The notes beneath the pieces were generated by a model. The model was not told the DNA's origin and did no database searches. It saw only the letters and a list, made by a program, of their open reading frames with translations. Shown piece by piece: positions 25,067 to 34,289 of a stretch of 64,000 nt of DNA. The stretch is from NCBI RefSeq assembly GCF_002729955.1, contig NZ_PBYA01000028.1:1-64000 (forward strand), given 5' to 3'. Each line of letters starts with the position of its first letter. The stretch's first letter is position 1. The position numbers were made by a program, and so were the translations under genes. Source of the DNA: Salinisphaera sp. (GTDB lineage Bacteria > Pseudomonadota > Gammaproteobacteria > Nevskiales > Salinisphaeraceae).

Positions 25067-26254
25067 TCAGCCCAGACCGCGAGCCAGATCGGCGATGATG
25101 TCTTCGACGTTTTCCAGCCCCACCGAGATACGAATCACCCCTTCCGTGATGCCGGCCCGAGCACGGTCCTCGGCCGAGATGCGGGCATGGGTCGTACTGG
25201 CCGGGTGCACGATGGTGGTACGCGTGTCGCCCAGATTCGCGGTGATCGGGAGCATCCGCGTGGCATTGATCAGCTTGAACGCCGCCTCACGGCCACCGGC
25301 CACCCGCAGCGACAGCACGCTGCCAAAGCCGCCCGGCTGCTGGCGCGCGGCGAGTTCGTGCTGGGCATGCGAGGCCAAGCCCGGGTAATAGACGTGTTCG
25401 ACGCCCGGCTGGGCCACCAGCCATTCGGCGACCTGCTGGGCCGAGCGGCAATGCGCCTGCATGCGCACTTCCAGCGTTTCCAGGGCCTTGTAGAACAGCC
25501 AGGCGTTGAACGGGCTCATGGTGGGCCCGCAGGTGCGCAGAAAGCGAAACACCTTGTCGCCGACGATATCGGCATCGCCGACCACGGCACCGCCCAGGGC
25601 GCGCCCCTGGCCGTCGAGGAATTTCGTAGCCGAATGGGTCACCACATGGGCGCCGAAATCCAGCGGTCGCTGCAGGGCCGGCGTACAGAAACAGTTGTCG
25701 ACCACCAGCAACGCATCGTTATCGTTGGCGATCTCGGCCAGCGCGGCCATATCCACGATTTCGGTCAGCGGATTGGAGGGCGTTTCCACGAACAGCATGC
25801 GCGTGGCGGGCGTGATCGCGGCTTTCCAGGCATCGACGTCTTCCGGCGATACAAAGGTCGTGGTGATACCGAGCTTGCCCAGATAGTTGTTGAACATTCC
25901 GATCGTGGAGCCGAACAGCGTATGCGCGGCCACGATATGGTCGCCGGCTTCGAGGGTGGCCAGACAGATCGCCAGGATCGCCGACATGCCCGAGGCCGTG
26001 GCCACGCAGCATTCGCCGCCTTCCATCGCCGCCAGACGCTTGCAGAACGCATCCACCGTGGGGTTGGTGAACCGCGAATAGATATTGCCCGGCGCGTTGC
26101 CGGCAAAGCGGTCGGCACATTCCTCGGCCGAGTCGAACACGAAGCTCGACGTCATGTAGATCGCGTTGCTGTGCTCGCTTTCGGGCGTGCGATGGGTGCC
26201 TGCACGCACACCGCGTGTGGCCGTACCCCAGCTTTCGTCGAATTCTTCGGTCAT
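25067..26254 (-). CDS. metZ: O-succinylhomoserine sulfhydrylase
   Basis: 395-residue PLP enzyme that makes homocysteine directly from O-succinylhomoserine and sulfide. It belongs to the Cys/Met metabolism PLP family: the cofactor lysine is K211 in HSATKFLDGQGR, and ASGMSAI and DNCFCTPALQ surround the cofactor. The ATG at 26254 has GGAG eight bases upstream; an in-frame start 33 bases earlier lies in the terminator and is rejected. The leader contains a SAM-II-like aptamer and an intrinsic terminator, so high SAM should shut the gene off. A ferritin-like gene follows after two bases. Confidence 0.94.
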   Translation of the reverse strand: MTEEFDESWGTATRGVRAGTHRTPESEHSNAIYMTSSFVFDSAEECADRFAGNAPGNIYSRFTNPTVDAFCKRLAAMEGGECCVATASGMSAILAICLATLEAGDHIVAAHTLFGSTIGMFNNYLGKLGITTTFVSPEDVDAWKAAITPATRMLFVETPSNPLTEIVDMAALAEIANDNDALLVVDNCFCTPALQRPLDFGAHVVTHSATKFLDGQGRALGGAVVGDADIVGDKVFRFLRTCGPTMSPFNAWLFYKALETLEVRMQAHCRSAQQVAEWLVAQPGVEHVYYPGLASHAQHELAARQQPGGFGSVLSLRVAGGREAAFKLINATRMLPITANLGDTRTTIVHPASTTHARISAEDRARAGITEGVIRISVGLENVEDIIADLARGLG

Positions 26255-26285
26255 GGACAATCTCCAGGCAGACGGTTTCGGGCAC

Positions 26286-26316
26286 AAAAAAACCCGCAGT
26301 CGCGATGCGATGCAGG
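26286..26316 (-). terminator. Intrinsic terminator in the metZ leader (riboswitch expression platform)
   Basis: On the minus-strand transcript CCUGCA-UCGC pairs with GCGA-(C)-UGCGGG around an AUC loop, with one bulged C and one G-U pair, followed by seven U residues (26286-26292). It begins 15 bases after the aptamer core and ends 31 bases before the metZ ATG, leaving no room for a promoter in between. Confidence 0.88.
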
Positions 26317-26331
26317 CTTGCAGTCCCCGGA

Positions 26332-26380
26332 CCGTTTAGCGGAATTTATAGGGCGCCCGCAAGCTGTTACAAATCGGCGC
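26332..26380 (-). ncRNA. SAM-II (SAM_alpha) riboswitch upstream of metZ
   Basis: Read on the minus strand, P1 is GCGCC (26380-26376) with GGCGC (26357-26353). The first loop starts GAUUUG (26375-26370) and contains GCUUGC (26364-26359); after P1 comes AUAAA (26349-26345) and then GCUAAA (26340-26335). These are the conserved blocks of the SAM-II motif in the right order and spacing. GCGG (26360-26357) can pair with CCGC (26342-26339) to form the pseudoknot. The gene controlled, metZ, is a methionine-synthesis gene, the usual target. Recognised by motif comparison from memory, not by covariance search. Confidence 0.8.
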
Positions 26381-26386
26381 ATATGC

Positions 26387-26415
26387 AGTATGAAGCCATC
26401 TGTCTACATCGGCAA
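26387..26415 (-). promoter_or_regulatory. Candidate sigma-70 promoter for metZ
   Basis: TTGCCG (26415-26410) and CATACT (26392-26387) are separated by 17 bases; each matches four of six consensus positions. The predicted start of transcription falls at about 26380, exactly where the riboswitch begins. Confidence 0.5.
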
Positions 26416-26427
26416 CCATACCGGCGC

Positions 26428-27162
26428 TTATCCGGCCCCGATTTGCGGATCCTGAATACGCACGTAATAAACCGCCGTTGCTGAAGCGGGATCGTCGTGA
26501 CGGTCTTCTACTTCAACGTAATTCAAGGCATGGACCAATTGTCCAAGCTTCTGGTAGCCATAATTACGCGCGTCGAATGAAGGGTCGTTCTTGTTGATCT
26601 GACTACCGACCGCAGCTAGCGATGCCCAGCCATCATCTTTTGACACCGCGCTTACAGCCGACTCCATCAAGCGACGCAACACCGCATTCTTCGACTCGTC
26701 GGTGATCGCGACCCGGTCTCCGAGGTCTAGAACTTCCGTGTACAGAAATCGATCACAAGCTGAAACAAAAGCTTTCGGTGTCTTCTTTTCACCGAACCCA
26801 TAAACCAACAAGCCGGACTCACGAATTCGGGTCGCTAACCGGGTGAAGTCGCTATCCGATGAAACGAGCACGAATCCATCGAGATGCCCTTGATGCAGCA
26901 AATCCATGGCGTCGATAATCAACGCTGAATCAGTCGCGTTCTTTCCCGTCGTATAGCCAAATTGCTGAATGGGTTGAATTGCGTGTTCGTTGAGTTGTTC
27001 TTTCCAGCCTTTTAAATGTGCGGTAGTCCAGTCGCCGTAGGCACGCTTGACGCTGGCTAATCCGAAAGACGCGACTTCGGCGAGCAACTGGCTACAGCGC
27101 TTAGCCTGCGCGTTATCGGCGTCAATTAGAACAGCCAGTTTGTCGTGTTGGGCTACAGCCAT
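26428..27162 (-). CDS. NYN domain RNase-like protein with C-terminal OST-HTH/LOTUS domain
   Basis: 244 residues. The PIN-like NYN domain (1-140) has the acidic metal-binding set D14 and D16 in LIDADN, D78 in NATDSALIIDA, and D103 and D105 in SSDSDF, so it should be an active nuclease. Residues about 155-240 form an OST-HTH/LOTUS fold (DGWASLAAVGSQI, YGYQKLGQLV), an RNA-binding module. The gene is near 50% GC (two hand-counted lines give 47% and 53%) against about 63% in purF and uses many A/T-ending codons. It is placed between purF and metZ, which are adjacent in P. aeruginosa. The ATG has AGGTG upstream. Substrate unknown. Confidence 0.85.
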   Translation of the reverse strand: MAVAQHDKLAVLIDADNAQAKRCSQLLAEVASFGLASVKRAYGDWTTAHLKGWKEQLNEHAIQPIQQFGYTTGKNATDSALIIDAMDLLHQGHLDGFVLVSSDSDFTRLATRIRESGLLVYGFGEKKTPKAFVSACDRFLYTEVLDLGDRVAITDESKNAVLRRLMESAVSAVSKDDGWASLAAVGSQINKNDPSFDARNYGYQKLGQLVHALNYVEVEDRHDDPASATAVYYVRIQDPQIGAG

Positions 27163-27189
27163 TAAAGCACCTTGAACGGCTCCTGGATC

Positions 27190-28701
27190 TCAGCCGTCGT
27201 TGTGCAGTTCCAGCACGGCATTGTCCTTGGCACGCCGATCTTCGCGGGCGGCGTCGGCACGGAACAGCTCAAGCTGCTCGAGATACGAGGCACTGATATC
27301 GGCGGTGACGTATTCGCCGGTGAACACGGAATCGTCGAAGCGCTCCAGGTCCGAGTTGCCGACGTTGACCGAGCGCACCAGGTCTTCCATATCCTGATAG
27401 ATGAGCTTGTCGGCGCCAATGATTTCCGCGATCTCGTCTTCGCTATGGCCATGGGCGACCAGTTCGGTCGCGCTCGGCATGTCGATGCCGTAGACGTTGG
27501 GGTAACGCACCGGCGGCGCGGCCGAGGCGAAATAGACCTTGCGTGCACCCGCCTCGCGCGCCATTTCGATGATCTGGCGCGAGGTCGTACCGCGCACGAT
27601 CGAGTCGTCGACCAGCAGTACGTTCTTGTCGGCGAACTCCAGATCGATGGGGTTGAGCTTCTGGCGCACCGATTTCGCTCGCTGCTGCTGGCCCGGCATG
27701 ATGAAGGTCCGCCCGATATAGCGGTTCTTGATGAAGCCTTCGCGGTACTTCACGTCCAGCTGGCTGGCCAATTCCACCGCCGCGGTGCGGCTGGTCGACG
27801 GAATGGGAATGACCACGTCGATATCGTGATCCGGCCATTCGCGCTGGATCTTTTCGGCGAGGTACGTACCCATGCGCAGACGCGCCTTGTAGACATAGAC
27901 GTCGTCGATCACCGAATCCGGACGTGACAGATAGACATACTCGAAGATGCACGGCGCATAGCTGGGCGCGTCGGCGCACTGCTGCACGTGAATCTCGCCG
28001 TCGAGGGTGATGACCACGCATTCGCCCGGGTTGATATCGTCGATCAGCTCGTAGCCCAGCGCATCGAGCGCCACCGACTCGGAGGCGATCATGTAATCGG
28101 TGCCGGCTTCGGTTTCGCGCTTGCCGTAAACCACCGGCCGAATGCCGTGCGGATCGCGAAAGCCCACCAGGCCATAGCCGGTGATCAGCGCGGTGGCGGC
28201 ATAGCCGCCGCGGCAGCGCCTATGAACGGCGGTGACGGCTTCGAAGATATCCGAGGGCGCCAGCTGCAGGCGTTCGCTGCGCATCAGTTCGTGGGCGAAC
28301 ACGTTGAGCAGGATCTCGGAGTCGGAATCGGTGTTCAGATGACGCCGGTCGGAGCGATACAGCTCTTCCTTGAGCTGATCGGCGTTCGTCAGGTTGCCAT
28401 TGTGCGAAAGGCAGATGCCGTACGGCGTGTTCACGTAGAACGGCTGGGCTTCGGCGCTGGTATCCACCCCGGCCGTGGGATAGCGCACATGCCCCACCCC
28501 GGCGTTGCCCTGAAGGCGCAGCATATGGTCGGTACGAAACACGTCGCGTACCAGGCCGTTGTCCTTGCGCAGAAACAGCCGCCCGCCACTGGTGGTGACG
28601 ATGCCGGCCGCATCCTGGCCGCGGTGCTGCAGCACCGTCAGGGCGTCATACAGCTCCTGATTGACGGGGGTATGAGAAACGATTCCTACAATGCCGCACA
28701 T
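27190..28701 (-). CDS. purF: Amidophosphoribosyltransferase
   Basis: 503-residue first enzyme of purine synthesis, converting PRPP and glutamine to phosphoribosylamine. Cys2 after the initiator Met is the N-terminal nucleophile of the glutaminase domain (CGIVGIV), and [11 protein letters not shown] follows. The phosphoribosyltransferase domain has the PRPP motif [14 protein letters not shown]. No iron-sulfur cysteine set is evident, as in E. coli PurF. It follows cvpA by 12 bases on the same strand, the arrangement found in E. coli. Confidence 0.97.
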   Translation of the reverse strand: MCGIVGIVSHTPVNQELYDALTVLQHRGQDAAGIVTTSGGRLFLRKDNGLVRDVFRTDHMLRLQGNAGVGHVRYPTAGVDTSAEAQPFYVNTPYGICLSHNGNLTNADQLKEELYRSDRRHLNTDSDSEILLNVFAHELMRSERLQLAPSDIFEAVTAVHRRCRGGYAATALITGYGLVGFRDPHGIRPVVYGKRETEAGTDYMIASESVALDALGYELIDDINPGECVVITLDGEIHVQQCADAPSYAPCIFEYVYLSRPDSVIDDVYVYKARLRMGTYLAEKIQREWPDHDIDVVIPIPSTSRTAAVELASQLDVKYREGFIKNRYIGRTFIMPGQQQRAKSVRQKLNPIDLEFADKNVLLVDDSIVRGTTSRQIIEMAREAGARKVYFASAAPPVRYPNVYGIDMPSATELVAHGHSEDEIAEIIGADKLIYQDMEDLVRSVNVGNSDLERFDDSVFTGEYVTADISASYLEQLELFRADAAREDRRAKDNAVLELHNDG

Positions 28702-28713
28702 AGCGAGACCAGT

Positions 28714-29244
28714 TCAGATAGAGGATAGAGAATCTTCAGCCGGCGCTGCCGGATCGGGATAGGTGATCGCGCCGGCCAGATCCGGCGGCAGGAGATCGCG
28801 CACCCGAAGCGCGCCTTCCTGTAGATGGGCGATGAATATCGACTCTTGCCACCACGCGTCGCGAGGTATCGGCGTCACTCCGGCGAGCAGCACGAGCACG
28901 ATCAACACGGCGACGCCGCGCAGCACACCGAACACGCCGCCGATCGCCCGGTCGGTACCGGCGAAACCGGTCTGGTTCACCAATCGGCCGATAACGTAGT
29001 TCAAGATCGCGCCGACCAGCAGCACCAGAATGAAAATCAGACCGAACGAAACCGCCAACCGGGCCGAGGCTACCGATATCCAGCCCTGCAACAGAGCAGC
29101 GCCGGATTCGGCGAAGGAAAACGCCGCATAAAAGGCCAATAACCAGGTTGCAAGCCCGACCGCTTCGCGCAGAAAACCACGGGAGAAACCAATGACCGCA
29201 GACAGCGCGACCACCGCCAGAATGACGATATCGACCCAGATCAT
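28714..29244 (-). CDS. cvpA: CvpA family inner-membrane protein
   Basis: 176 residues with four membrane segments and the family start WVDIVILAVVALSAVIGFSRGFLREA. The G-x-x-R-G motif recurs at FGVLRGVAVL. CvpA was found through colicin V production in E. coli and is linked to envelope function and bile or deoxycholate resistance; its molecular role is not settled. It lies directly upstream of purF. The C-terminal tail after the last helix is hydrophilic. Confidence 0.93.
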   Translation of the reverse strand: MIWVDIVILAVVALSAVIGFSRGFLREAVGLATWLLAFYAAFSFAESGAALLQGWISVASARLAVSFGLIFILVLLVGAILNYVIGRLVNQTGFAGTDRAIGGVFGVLRGVAVLIVLVLLAGVTPIPRDAWWQESIFIAHLQEGALRVRDLLPPDLAGAITYPDPAAPAEDSLSSI

Positions 29245-29259
29245 GGCACTCGTTCAAAC

Positions 29260-29313
29260 CGGCCGGACGCGGGTAGTCCAGGGAAGCTGGCAAACACACA
29301 CCCCGCCCGGCCG
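29260..29313 (-). repeat. Inverted repeat between the SPOR gene and cvpA
   Basis: CGGCCGG (29260-29266) pairs with CCGGCCG (29307-29313), and the stem extends inward through CGCGGG/CCCCGC with a small bulge. No U-run follows on the minus strand. It may separate expression of folC-SPOR from cvpA-purF. Confidence 0.35.
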
Positions 29314-29320
29314 TACATGA

Positions 29321-30010
29321 TCACTCGGCCCGGCGAACCAGCGTGGCTCGCCCGGCTCGCTTGAGCTGGGCGGCCGCCGCGTTGGCCGCGGCCTCGTTCT
29401 CGAACGGCCCGACACGCACCCGGTAATAGGTGGTGCCGTTGACCTCGCCTGCACGATAGAAGGCCTTGAATTCACTATTGAGTTCGCGTGCCACTTTCTC
29501 GGCGCTGGCCTCGTCGCGGAAACTCGCTACCTGGACCACGTAGCCCCCCGAAAACGAAGCATTCTGGCGTAGCGAACCGCTATTCGACGCGGACGACGCG
29601 GCACTCGCCGCGGTCGGTTCCGAGGGTTCCTGGCCCGCCGGTTCGGGTTCGGGTTCGGGCGCAGCAGATTGCTCGGGCTCGCTCTGCACCGGCGTACGCT
29701 CCGGCACGGCCGCCGGGGACACGGCGTCCGGCAGGTCCGGGGTTTCCACTTCTTCCGGCTCGGGCTCGGCCGCGCGGCGTTCGTTGTCGGCCACACCGCT
29801 GGCGCCATCGACATCGTCGCGCACCGGCGTGTCACCGTCATCGGCGCTTGCCGGGCGCGCTTCGCCATCCGGGGCAACTTCGTAGACACGCATGGCCTCG
29901 GTTTCGCCGTCGCCACCCTGCATGCAGCGTGCCAGCAGCAACGGCAATGCGATGCCGAGAACGACCAGAACCGTGGCTCCGACAACTCGTTTTTTCATTA
30001 CATCCTTCAT
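29321..30010 (-). CDS. SPOR domain cell-division protein
   Basis: 229 residues. A short cytoplasmic tail and one membrane segment (about 8-24) are followed by a long Ala/Pro/Glu-rich linker (30-145) and a C-terminal SPOR domain (about 150-229; GGYVVQVASFRDEASAEKVARELN). SPOR domains bind denuded glycan strands at the division septum. The ATG overlaps the folC stop as ATGA; an internal ATG at 29998 with AAGGA just upstream is an alternative. A SPOR gene between folC and cvpA is conserved in Pseudomonas (PA3110). Confidence 0.88.
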   Translation of the reverse strand: MKDVMKKRVVGATVLVVLGIALPLLLARCMQGGDGETEAMRVYEVAPDGEARPASADDGDTPVRDDVDGASGVADNERRAAEPEPEEVETPDLPDAVSPAAVPERTPVQSEPEQSAAPEPEPEPAGQEPSEPTAASAASSASNSGSLRQNASFSGGYVVQVASFRDEASAEKVARELNSEFKAFYRAGEVNGTTYYRVRVGPFENEAAANAAAAQLKRAGRATLVRRAE

Positions 30011-31263
30011 GACGGCATTGGCCTCCGGGCGTGCGCCACGGTAAGAAACGAACCACACACGACCACGCGATCTCCGGCCTCGCTGGCTGCCAGCGCCGCG
30101 CTCAACGCAGCAGCCGGCGACTCGAAACACCCACCTTCGATACCGGCACGCCGGGCCAGCTCCCGTGCTGAAAGACCGCGACTGCCCAGCGTATCCAGCC
30201 CTGCGAAATAGAACCGGTCGGCGATCTTTTCAAGGTGTGCGATCACCGTTTCGACCGGTTTGTCCGCGAGCATGCCCAATACGACGTGCGTCTGGCCGGG
30301 CACGCGTTCGCTGGCCAGTTCCGTGGCGAGCACCGCGACCGCCTCGGCATTGTGGGCGACATCGTAGATGATCGGGACGGCGGCGTCGACGCGCTCGCGA
30401 CGCCCGACCAGCCGAGCCTGTGCACGACAGGCGTTGTCGATCGCCGCCGCACCCGGCAGCGTACCGGTCAGCGCATCAACGACGGCCAGAGCGCCGGCGA
30501 GATTGTCAGCCAGCACGCCGCGCACCCGCGACAGTTCACGCCTGCGGCCGCCGCGATGAAAAGACCAGCCGCCGGCAACGTATTCGATATCGAATGCTTC
30601 GCCGATGCCTTCCAGCCGTGCGCCGATCTCCCGGGCATGACGCGCCAGCGAGGCCGGCGGCTGACGATCGCAACAAATGGCCGGGCGATCCGGGCGCATC
30701 ACCCCCGCCTTCTCGTAGCCGATGCTTTCCCGATCGTTGCCGAGCCAGTCGAGATGATCGAGGCCAATGTTGGTGATCAGCGCGACATCGGCGTCGACGA
30801 TATTCACCGCATCCAGACGCCCGCCCAGGCCAACCTCGAGCACGGCATAATCCACGCGCTCGGCATCGAACAACCAGAGCGCGGCCAGCGTGCCGTACTC
30901 GAAAAACGTCAGCGAGGTCTCTCCGCGTGCGGCTTCCACGGCCTTGAAGGCACGCAGCAGCGCGGCATCCGAGACCGGCGCGCCGTCGATACGAAAGCGC
31001 TCGTTGTAGCGCCACAGATGCGGCGAGGTATAGGTGCCCACCCGGGCCCCGTCAGACAGCAGCTGCTCGATAAGCGCCGCACAGCTGCCCTTGCCATTGG
31101 TGCCGGCAACGATTACGCGTCGGGCACGGCCCGTGGGTACGCCCAGGCGGTGGGCCACCTCGGCCACCCGAGACAGGCCCAGCTCCATCTCGCTGGCATG
31201 CAGCGTGAGCTGCCAGGCCAGCCAGTCGTCGACGCTGCCTTCGAGCGGCGCAGGTTCGTTCAC
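30007..31263 (-). CDS. folC: Bifunctional dihydrofolate synthase/folylpolyglutamate synthase
   Basis: 418-residue Mur-ligase-like enzyme that joins dihydropteroate to glutamate and then extends the polyglutamate tail. The ATP loop is [11 protein letters not shown] near residue 52, the acidic magnesium site lies in [11 protein letters not shown], and [11 protein letters not shown] is the conserved central motif. The start is GTG overlapping the accD stop as GTGA. accD-folC is a widely conserved pair. Confidence 0.95.
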   Translation of the reverse strand: MNEPAPLEGSVDDWLAWQLTLHASEMELGLSRVAEVAHRLGVPTGRARRVIVAGTNGKGSCAALIEQLLSDGARVGTYTSPHLWRYNERFRIDGAPVSDAALLRAFKAVEAARGETSLTFFEYGTLAALWLFDAERVDYAVLEVGLGGRLDAVNIVDADVALITNIGLDHLDWLGNDRESIGYEKAGVMRPDRPAICCDRQPPASLARHAREIGARLEGIGEAFDIEYVAGGWSFHRGGRRRELSRVRGVLADNLAGALAVVDALTGTLPGAAAIDNACRAQARLVGRRERVDAAVPIIYDVAHNAEAVAVLATELASERVPGQTHVVLGMLADKPVETVIAHLEKIADRFYFAGLDTLGSRGLSARELARRAGIEGGCFESPAAALSAALAASEAGDRVVVCGSFLTVAHARRPMPS

Positions 31264-32147
31264 GTTACATCGGCGGCCTGTTCGGACGCGGCATCGTGAT
31301 GCATGAATACGGAGACGACTTTGTGAATGCGGTCACGCAGGTGGCGGCGTTCGACGATCATGTCGATCGCGCCGTGCTCGAGCAGAAATTCGCTGCGCTG
31401 AAAACCTTCCGGCAGGGTCTGCTTGACCGTCTGCTCGATCACGCGCGGGCCGGCGAAGCCGATGAGCGCTTCCGGTTCGGCCACGTTGATATCGCCCAGC
31501 ATGGCGTAACTTGCGGCCACGCCGCCCATGGTCGGATGGGTCAGCACCGACACGAACGGCAGGCCGCGATCGGCCAGACGGGTGAGCGCCGTACTGGTCT
31601 TGCCCATCTGCAGCAAAGAGAACAGACCTTCCTGCATGCGGGCGCCACCGCTGGCGGAAAAGAATATGAACGGGCAATTGCGCTCGATGGCGCCGTGCAC
31701 GCCGCGTACGAAGGCTTCGCCGACGACGCTGCCCATGGACCCGCCCATGAAGCCAAAGTCCAGTGCGCCTGCCACCACCGGCATCTGCTTGAGCGTACCG
31801 GCCATCACCAGCGCGGCTTCGCGTTCGCCGGAATCCTTCTGCGCCTGGCTCAGGCGCTCGCGATACTTGCGGCTGTCGCGAAACTTGAGCGGGTCACGCG
31901 GCTCTATGCCCAACGCCAGCTCTTCGCGATTGTCGGGGTCGAGAAACAGGTCGAGCCGCTTGCGCGCGCGCAGGCGCTGGTGTGCATTGCACTTCGGGCA
32001 GACTTCCAGCGCGCGCTCCATTTCCGCGCTGTAAAGCACCGCGCCGCAATTGCTGCATTTGGTCCACAGTCCTTCGGGGACCGTGCTTTTCTTTGCCGCC
32101 GAGTCGTTGCGCATCTGCGACGGCATGAGTTTTTCGAGCCAGCTCAT
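31260..32147 (-). CDS. accD: Acetyl-CoA carboxylase carboxyltransferase subunit beta
   Basis: 295 residues. The N-terminal zinc ribbon has C31, C34, C50 and C53 (CSNCG and CPKCN). The crotonase-like carboxyltransferase core follows, with [13 protein letters not shown] and the [12 protein letters not shown] oxyanion region. With AccA it transfers CO2 from biotin to acetyl-CoA to make malonyl-CoA. The ATG overlaps the trpA stop as ATGA and its own stop overlaps the folC GTG. Confidence 0.97.
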   Translation of the reverse strand: MSWLEKLMPSQMRNDSAAKKSTVPEGLWTKCSNCGAVLYSAEMERALEVCPKCNAHQRLRARKRLDLFLDPDNREELALGIEPRDPLKFRDSRKYRERLSQAQKDSGEREAALVMAGTLKQMPVVAGALDFGFMGGSMGSVVGEAFVRGVHGAIERNCPFIFFSASGGARMQEGLFSLLQMGKTSTALTRLADRGLPFVSVLTHPTMGGVAASYAMLGDINVAEPEALIGFAGPRVIEQTVKQTLPEGFQRSEFLLEHGAIDMIVERRHLRDRIHKVVSVFMHHDAASEQAADVT

Positions 32148-32980
32148 GCGCGGCGTGCCTCCCCTTGCGTATTGTCCTGTTCGTCGATCGCGCGACGCAT
32201 GGCCGACAGCGTATCGCGTAACGCGGCCTGGGTGGCGTCGCGGTCGGCCCCGTGTTCGGCGATCTGGCGCACGAGCGCGCTGCCCACCACCACGGCATCA
32301 GCCACCCGCGATACATCGGCGGCGTTTTCCGGCGTGCTCACACCGAAACCCACGGCGACCGGCAGCTGGGTTTTAGCGCGAATACGCTCAACGCTTGCCG
32401 CCAGCGACGATACGTCCAGGCTCGCCGAGCCGGTCACGCCCTTGAACGATACGTAGTAGATGAAACCGCTTGCCTTGGCGCAGATCTTTTCGATGCGGGC
32501 ATCGCCCGTGGTGGGCGCGATAAGACAGACCGCGTCGAGCCCGGCGTCTTCCAGCGTCGGTACGACGTCGGGCGCCTCTTCGGCGGTCATGTCGACGATG
32601 AGCACGCCGTCCACGCCCGCCTTTTGTGCGCGCTCGGCGAATGTATCCAGCCCCATGCGATCGACGGGGTTGAGATAACCCATCAACACGATCGGCGTTT
32701 CATTATCGCGCTGACGGAACTCCGTGACGATATCCAGCACGCCCGACAGGCTCATGCCAGCCGCCAGGGCCCGTTCGCAGGCACCCTGAATGACCGGCCC
32801 ATCGGCCATGGGATCGGTGAACGGCACGCCCACTTCCAGCACGTCGGCGCCGGCCTCGACCAGGGCATGCATGAAGCCCGCGGTCGCGTCCGGCGCCGGA
32901 TCGCCGGCGGTGAGATACGGGATCAGCGCGCTACGGCCCTGCTCGCGAAGTGCGCCCAGACGGCTGGCCAGACGGCTCAC
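32144..32980 (-). CDS. trpA: Tryptophan synthase alpha subunit
   Basis: 278-residue TIM barrel that cleaves indole-3-glycerol phosphate and channels indole to TrpB. Catalytic E49 and D60 ([13 protein letters not shown]) fall at exactly the E. coli positions. The phosphate site is near GFGVSTPE and VVVGSALV. The start is GTG at 32980 with AGGAGA upstream, overlapping the trpB stop as GTGA; a longer frame reaching into trpB is rejected because its N-terminus is unlike the family. Confidence 0.96.
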   Translation of the reverse strand: MSRLASRLGALREQGRSALIPYLTAGDPAPDATAGFMHALVEAGADVLEVGVPFTDPMADGPVIQGACERALAAGMSLSGVLDIVTEFRQRDNETPIVLMGYLNPVDRMGLDTFAERAQKAGVDGVLIVDMTAEEAPDVVPTLEDAGLDAVCLIAPTTGDARIEKICAKASGFIYYVSFKGVTGSASLDVSSLAASVERIRAKTQLPVAVGFGVSTPENAADVSRVADAVVVGSALVRQIAEHGADRDATQAALRDTLSAMRRAIDEQDNTQGEARRA

Positions 32981-34224
32981 AGCGATTCTCCTGCGGCTTC
33001 GGCGACGCTGTTCATATCCTTGTCGCCGCGCCCGGACATGTTCACCAGAACGATCTGATCCGGCTTCATCGTGGCCGCCAGCTTCTGGGCGTAGGCCACG
33101 GCATGGGCGGATTCCAGCGCCGGCATGATGCCCTCGATACGAGTGCATTCATGGAATGCGTTGAGCGCTTCGGTATCGGTGATGTCGACGTAGTGCGCAC
33201 GCCCGATATCCTTGAGCCAGGAGTGCTCGGGGCCTACACCCGGATAGTCGAGCCCGGCGGACACGGAGTGCGTACCGCTGATCTGGCCGTTGTCGTCCTG
33301 CATCAGGTAAGTGCGATTGCCGTGCAGCACGCCGGAACGCCCGGCCGACAGCGGCGCCGCATGGCGGCCGGTGGCCACCCCGTCGCCGCCGGCTTCCACG
33401 CCGTAGATCTGTACGTCTTCGTCGTCGAGGAACGGATAGAAGATGCCGATCGCATTCGAGCCGCCGCCCACACAGGCCACCACCGCATCCGGCAGCCGAT
33501 CCAGACGTTCGAGCATCTGACGCCGGGACTCGCGCCCGATCACGGCCTGGAAATCGCGCACCATGGCCGGATAGGGATGCGGGCCGGCGACCGTGCCGAT
33601 GATGTAGAAGGTATCGTCGACATGGGCCACCCAGTCGCGCAATGCCTCGTTCATGGCGTCCTTGAGCGTCTTCGATCCGGATTCCACCGGCCGCACCTCG
33701 GCGCCGAGCAGACGCATGCGATAGACGTTGGTGGCCTGGCGGCGCATGTCTTCGCTGCCCATGAACACCACGCACTCCAGCCCCAGCCGGGCGGCCACCG
33801 TGGCCGTGGCCACGCCGTGCTGGCCAGCACCGGTTTCGGCGATGATGCGTTTCTTGCCCATCCGGGCCGCCAGCAGCGCCTGGCCGATGGTGTTGTTGAT
33901 CTTGTGCGCGCCGGTATGGTTCAGATCTTCACGCTTGAACCAGATCTGGGCGCCACCCGCCTTCTTGGACAGACGCTCGGCGTGGTAGATCGGCGTCGGC
34001 CGCCCGACGTAGTCGGCCAGATCGTTGTCGAGTGCGGCCATGAAGGCCGGATCGTTACGCGCGGCTTCGTAGGCTTCGGACAGTTCATCGAGCGGCGCCA
34101 TCAGCGTTTCGGCAACGAAGCGCCCGCCGTAGGGGCCGAAATGGCCACGCACGTCCGGCATGTTGCGCCAGGCGTGAACCAGCGGTGTGCCGGGGTCGAG
34201 CTGCTGGGGTTCGGGTGTATTCAT
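32977..34224 (-). CDS. trpB: Tryptophan synthase beta subunit
   Basis: 415-residue PLP enzyme that condenses indole with serine. The cofactor lysine is K108 in NHTGAHKIN, the phosphate loop is GGGSNAIG, and [11 protein letters not shown] contains the catalytic Glu. GGAGG lies eight bases before the ATG. It is the third gene of the truA-trpF-trpB-trpA-accD-folC series. Confidence 0.97.
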   Translation of the reverse strand: MNTPEPQQLDPGTPLVHAWRNMPDVRGHFGPYGGRFVAETLMAPLDELSEAYEAARNDPAFMAALDNDLADYVGRPTPIYHAERLSKKAGGAQIWFKREDLNHTGAHKINNTIGQALLAARMGKKRIIAETGAGQHGVATATVAARLGLECVVFMGSEDMRRQATNVYRMRLLGAEVRPVESGSKTLKDAMNEALRDWVAHVDDTFYIIGTVAGPHPYPAMVRDFQAVIGRESRRQMLERLDRLPDAVVACVGGGSNAIGIFYPFLDDEDVQIYGVEAGGDGVATGRHAAPLSAGRSGVLHGNRTYLMQDDNGQISGTHSVSAGLDYPGVGPEHSWLKDIGRAHYVDITDTEALNAFHECTRIEGIMPALESAHAVAYAQKLAATMKPDQIVLVNMSGRGDKDMNSVAEAAGESL

Positions 34225-34248
34225 ACTTCAAGCCTCCGTTCGATCGAA

Positions 34249-34264
34249 ACGCCCGATCGGGCGT
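34249..34264 (-). terminator. Perfect 16-base palindrome between trpF and trpB
   Basis: ACGCCCGATCGGGCGT is fully self-complementary; as RNA it gives a six-pair stem with a GAUC loop followed by UUUCGAU on the minus strand. It sits 25 bases before the trpB ATG. It could be a weak attenuating hairpin or a protein-binding operator. Confidence 0.4.
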
Positions 34265-34289
34265 CGCTCGTCAATCCTAGTTCTTCGCC

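Noticed and set aside
26345-26350. TATAAA with TTGTAA 16 bases upstream as a metZ promoter
   Set aside because: Both hexamers fall inside the SAM-II motif, where the AUAAA block and the loop sequence are conserved for ligand binding. A promoter at 26387-26415 fits the aptamer start better.
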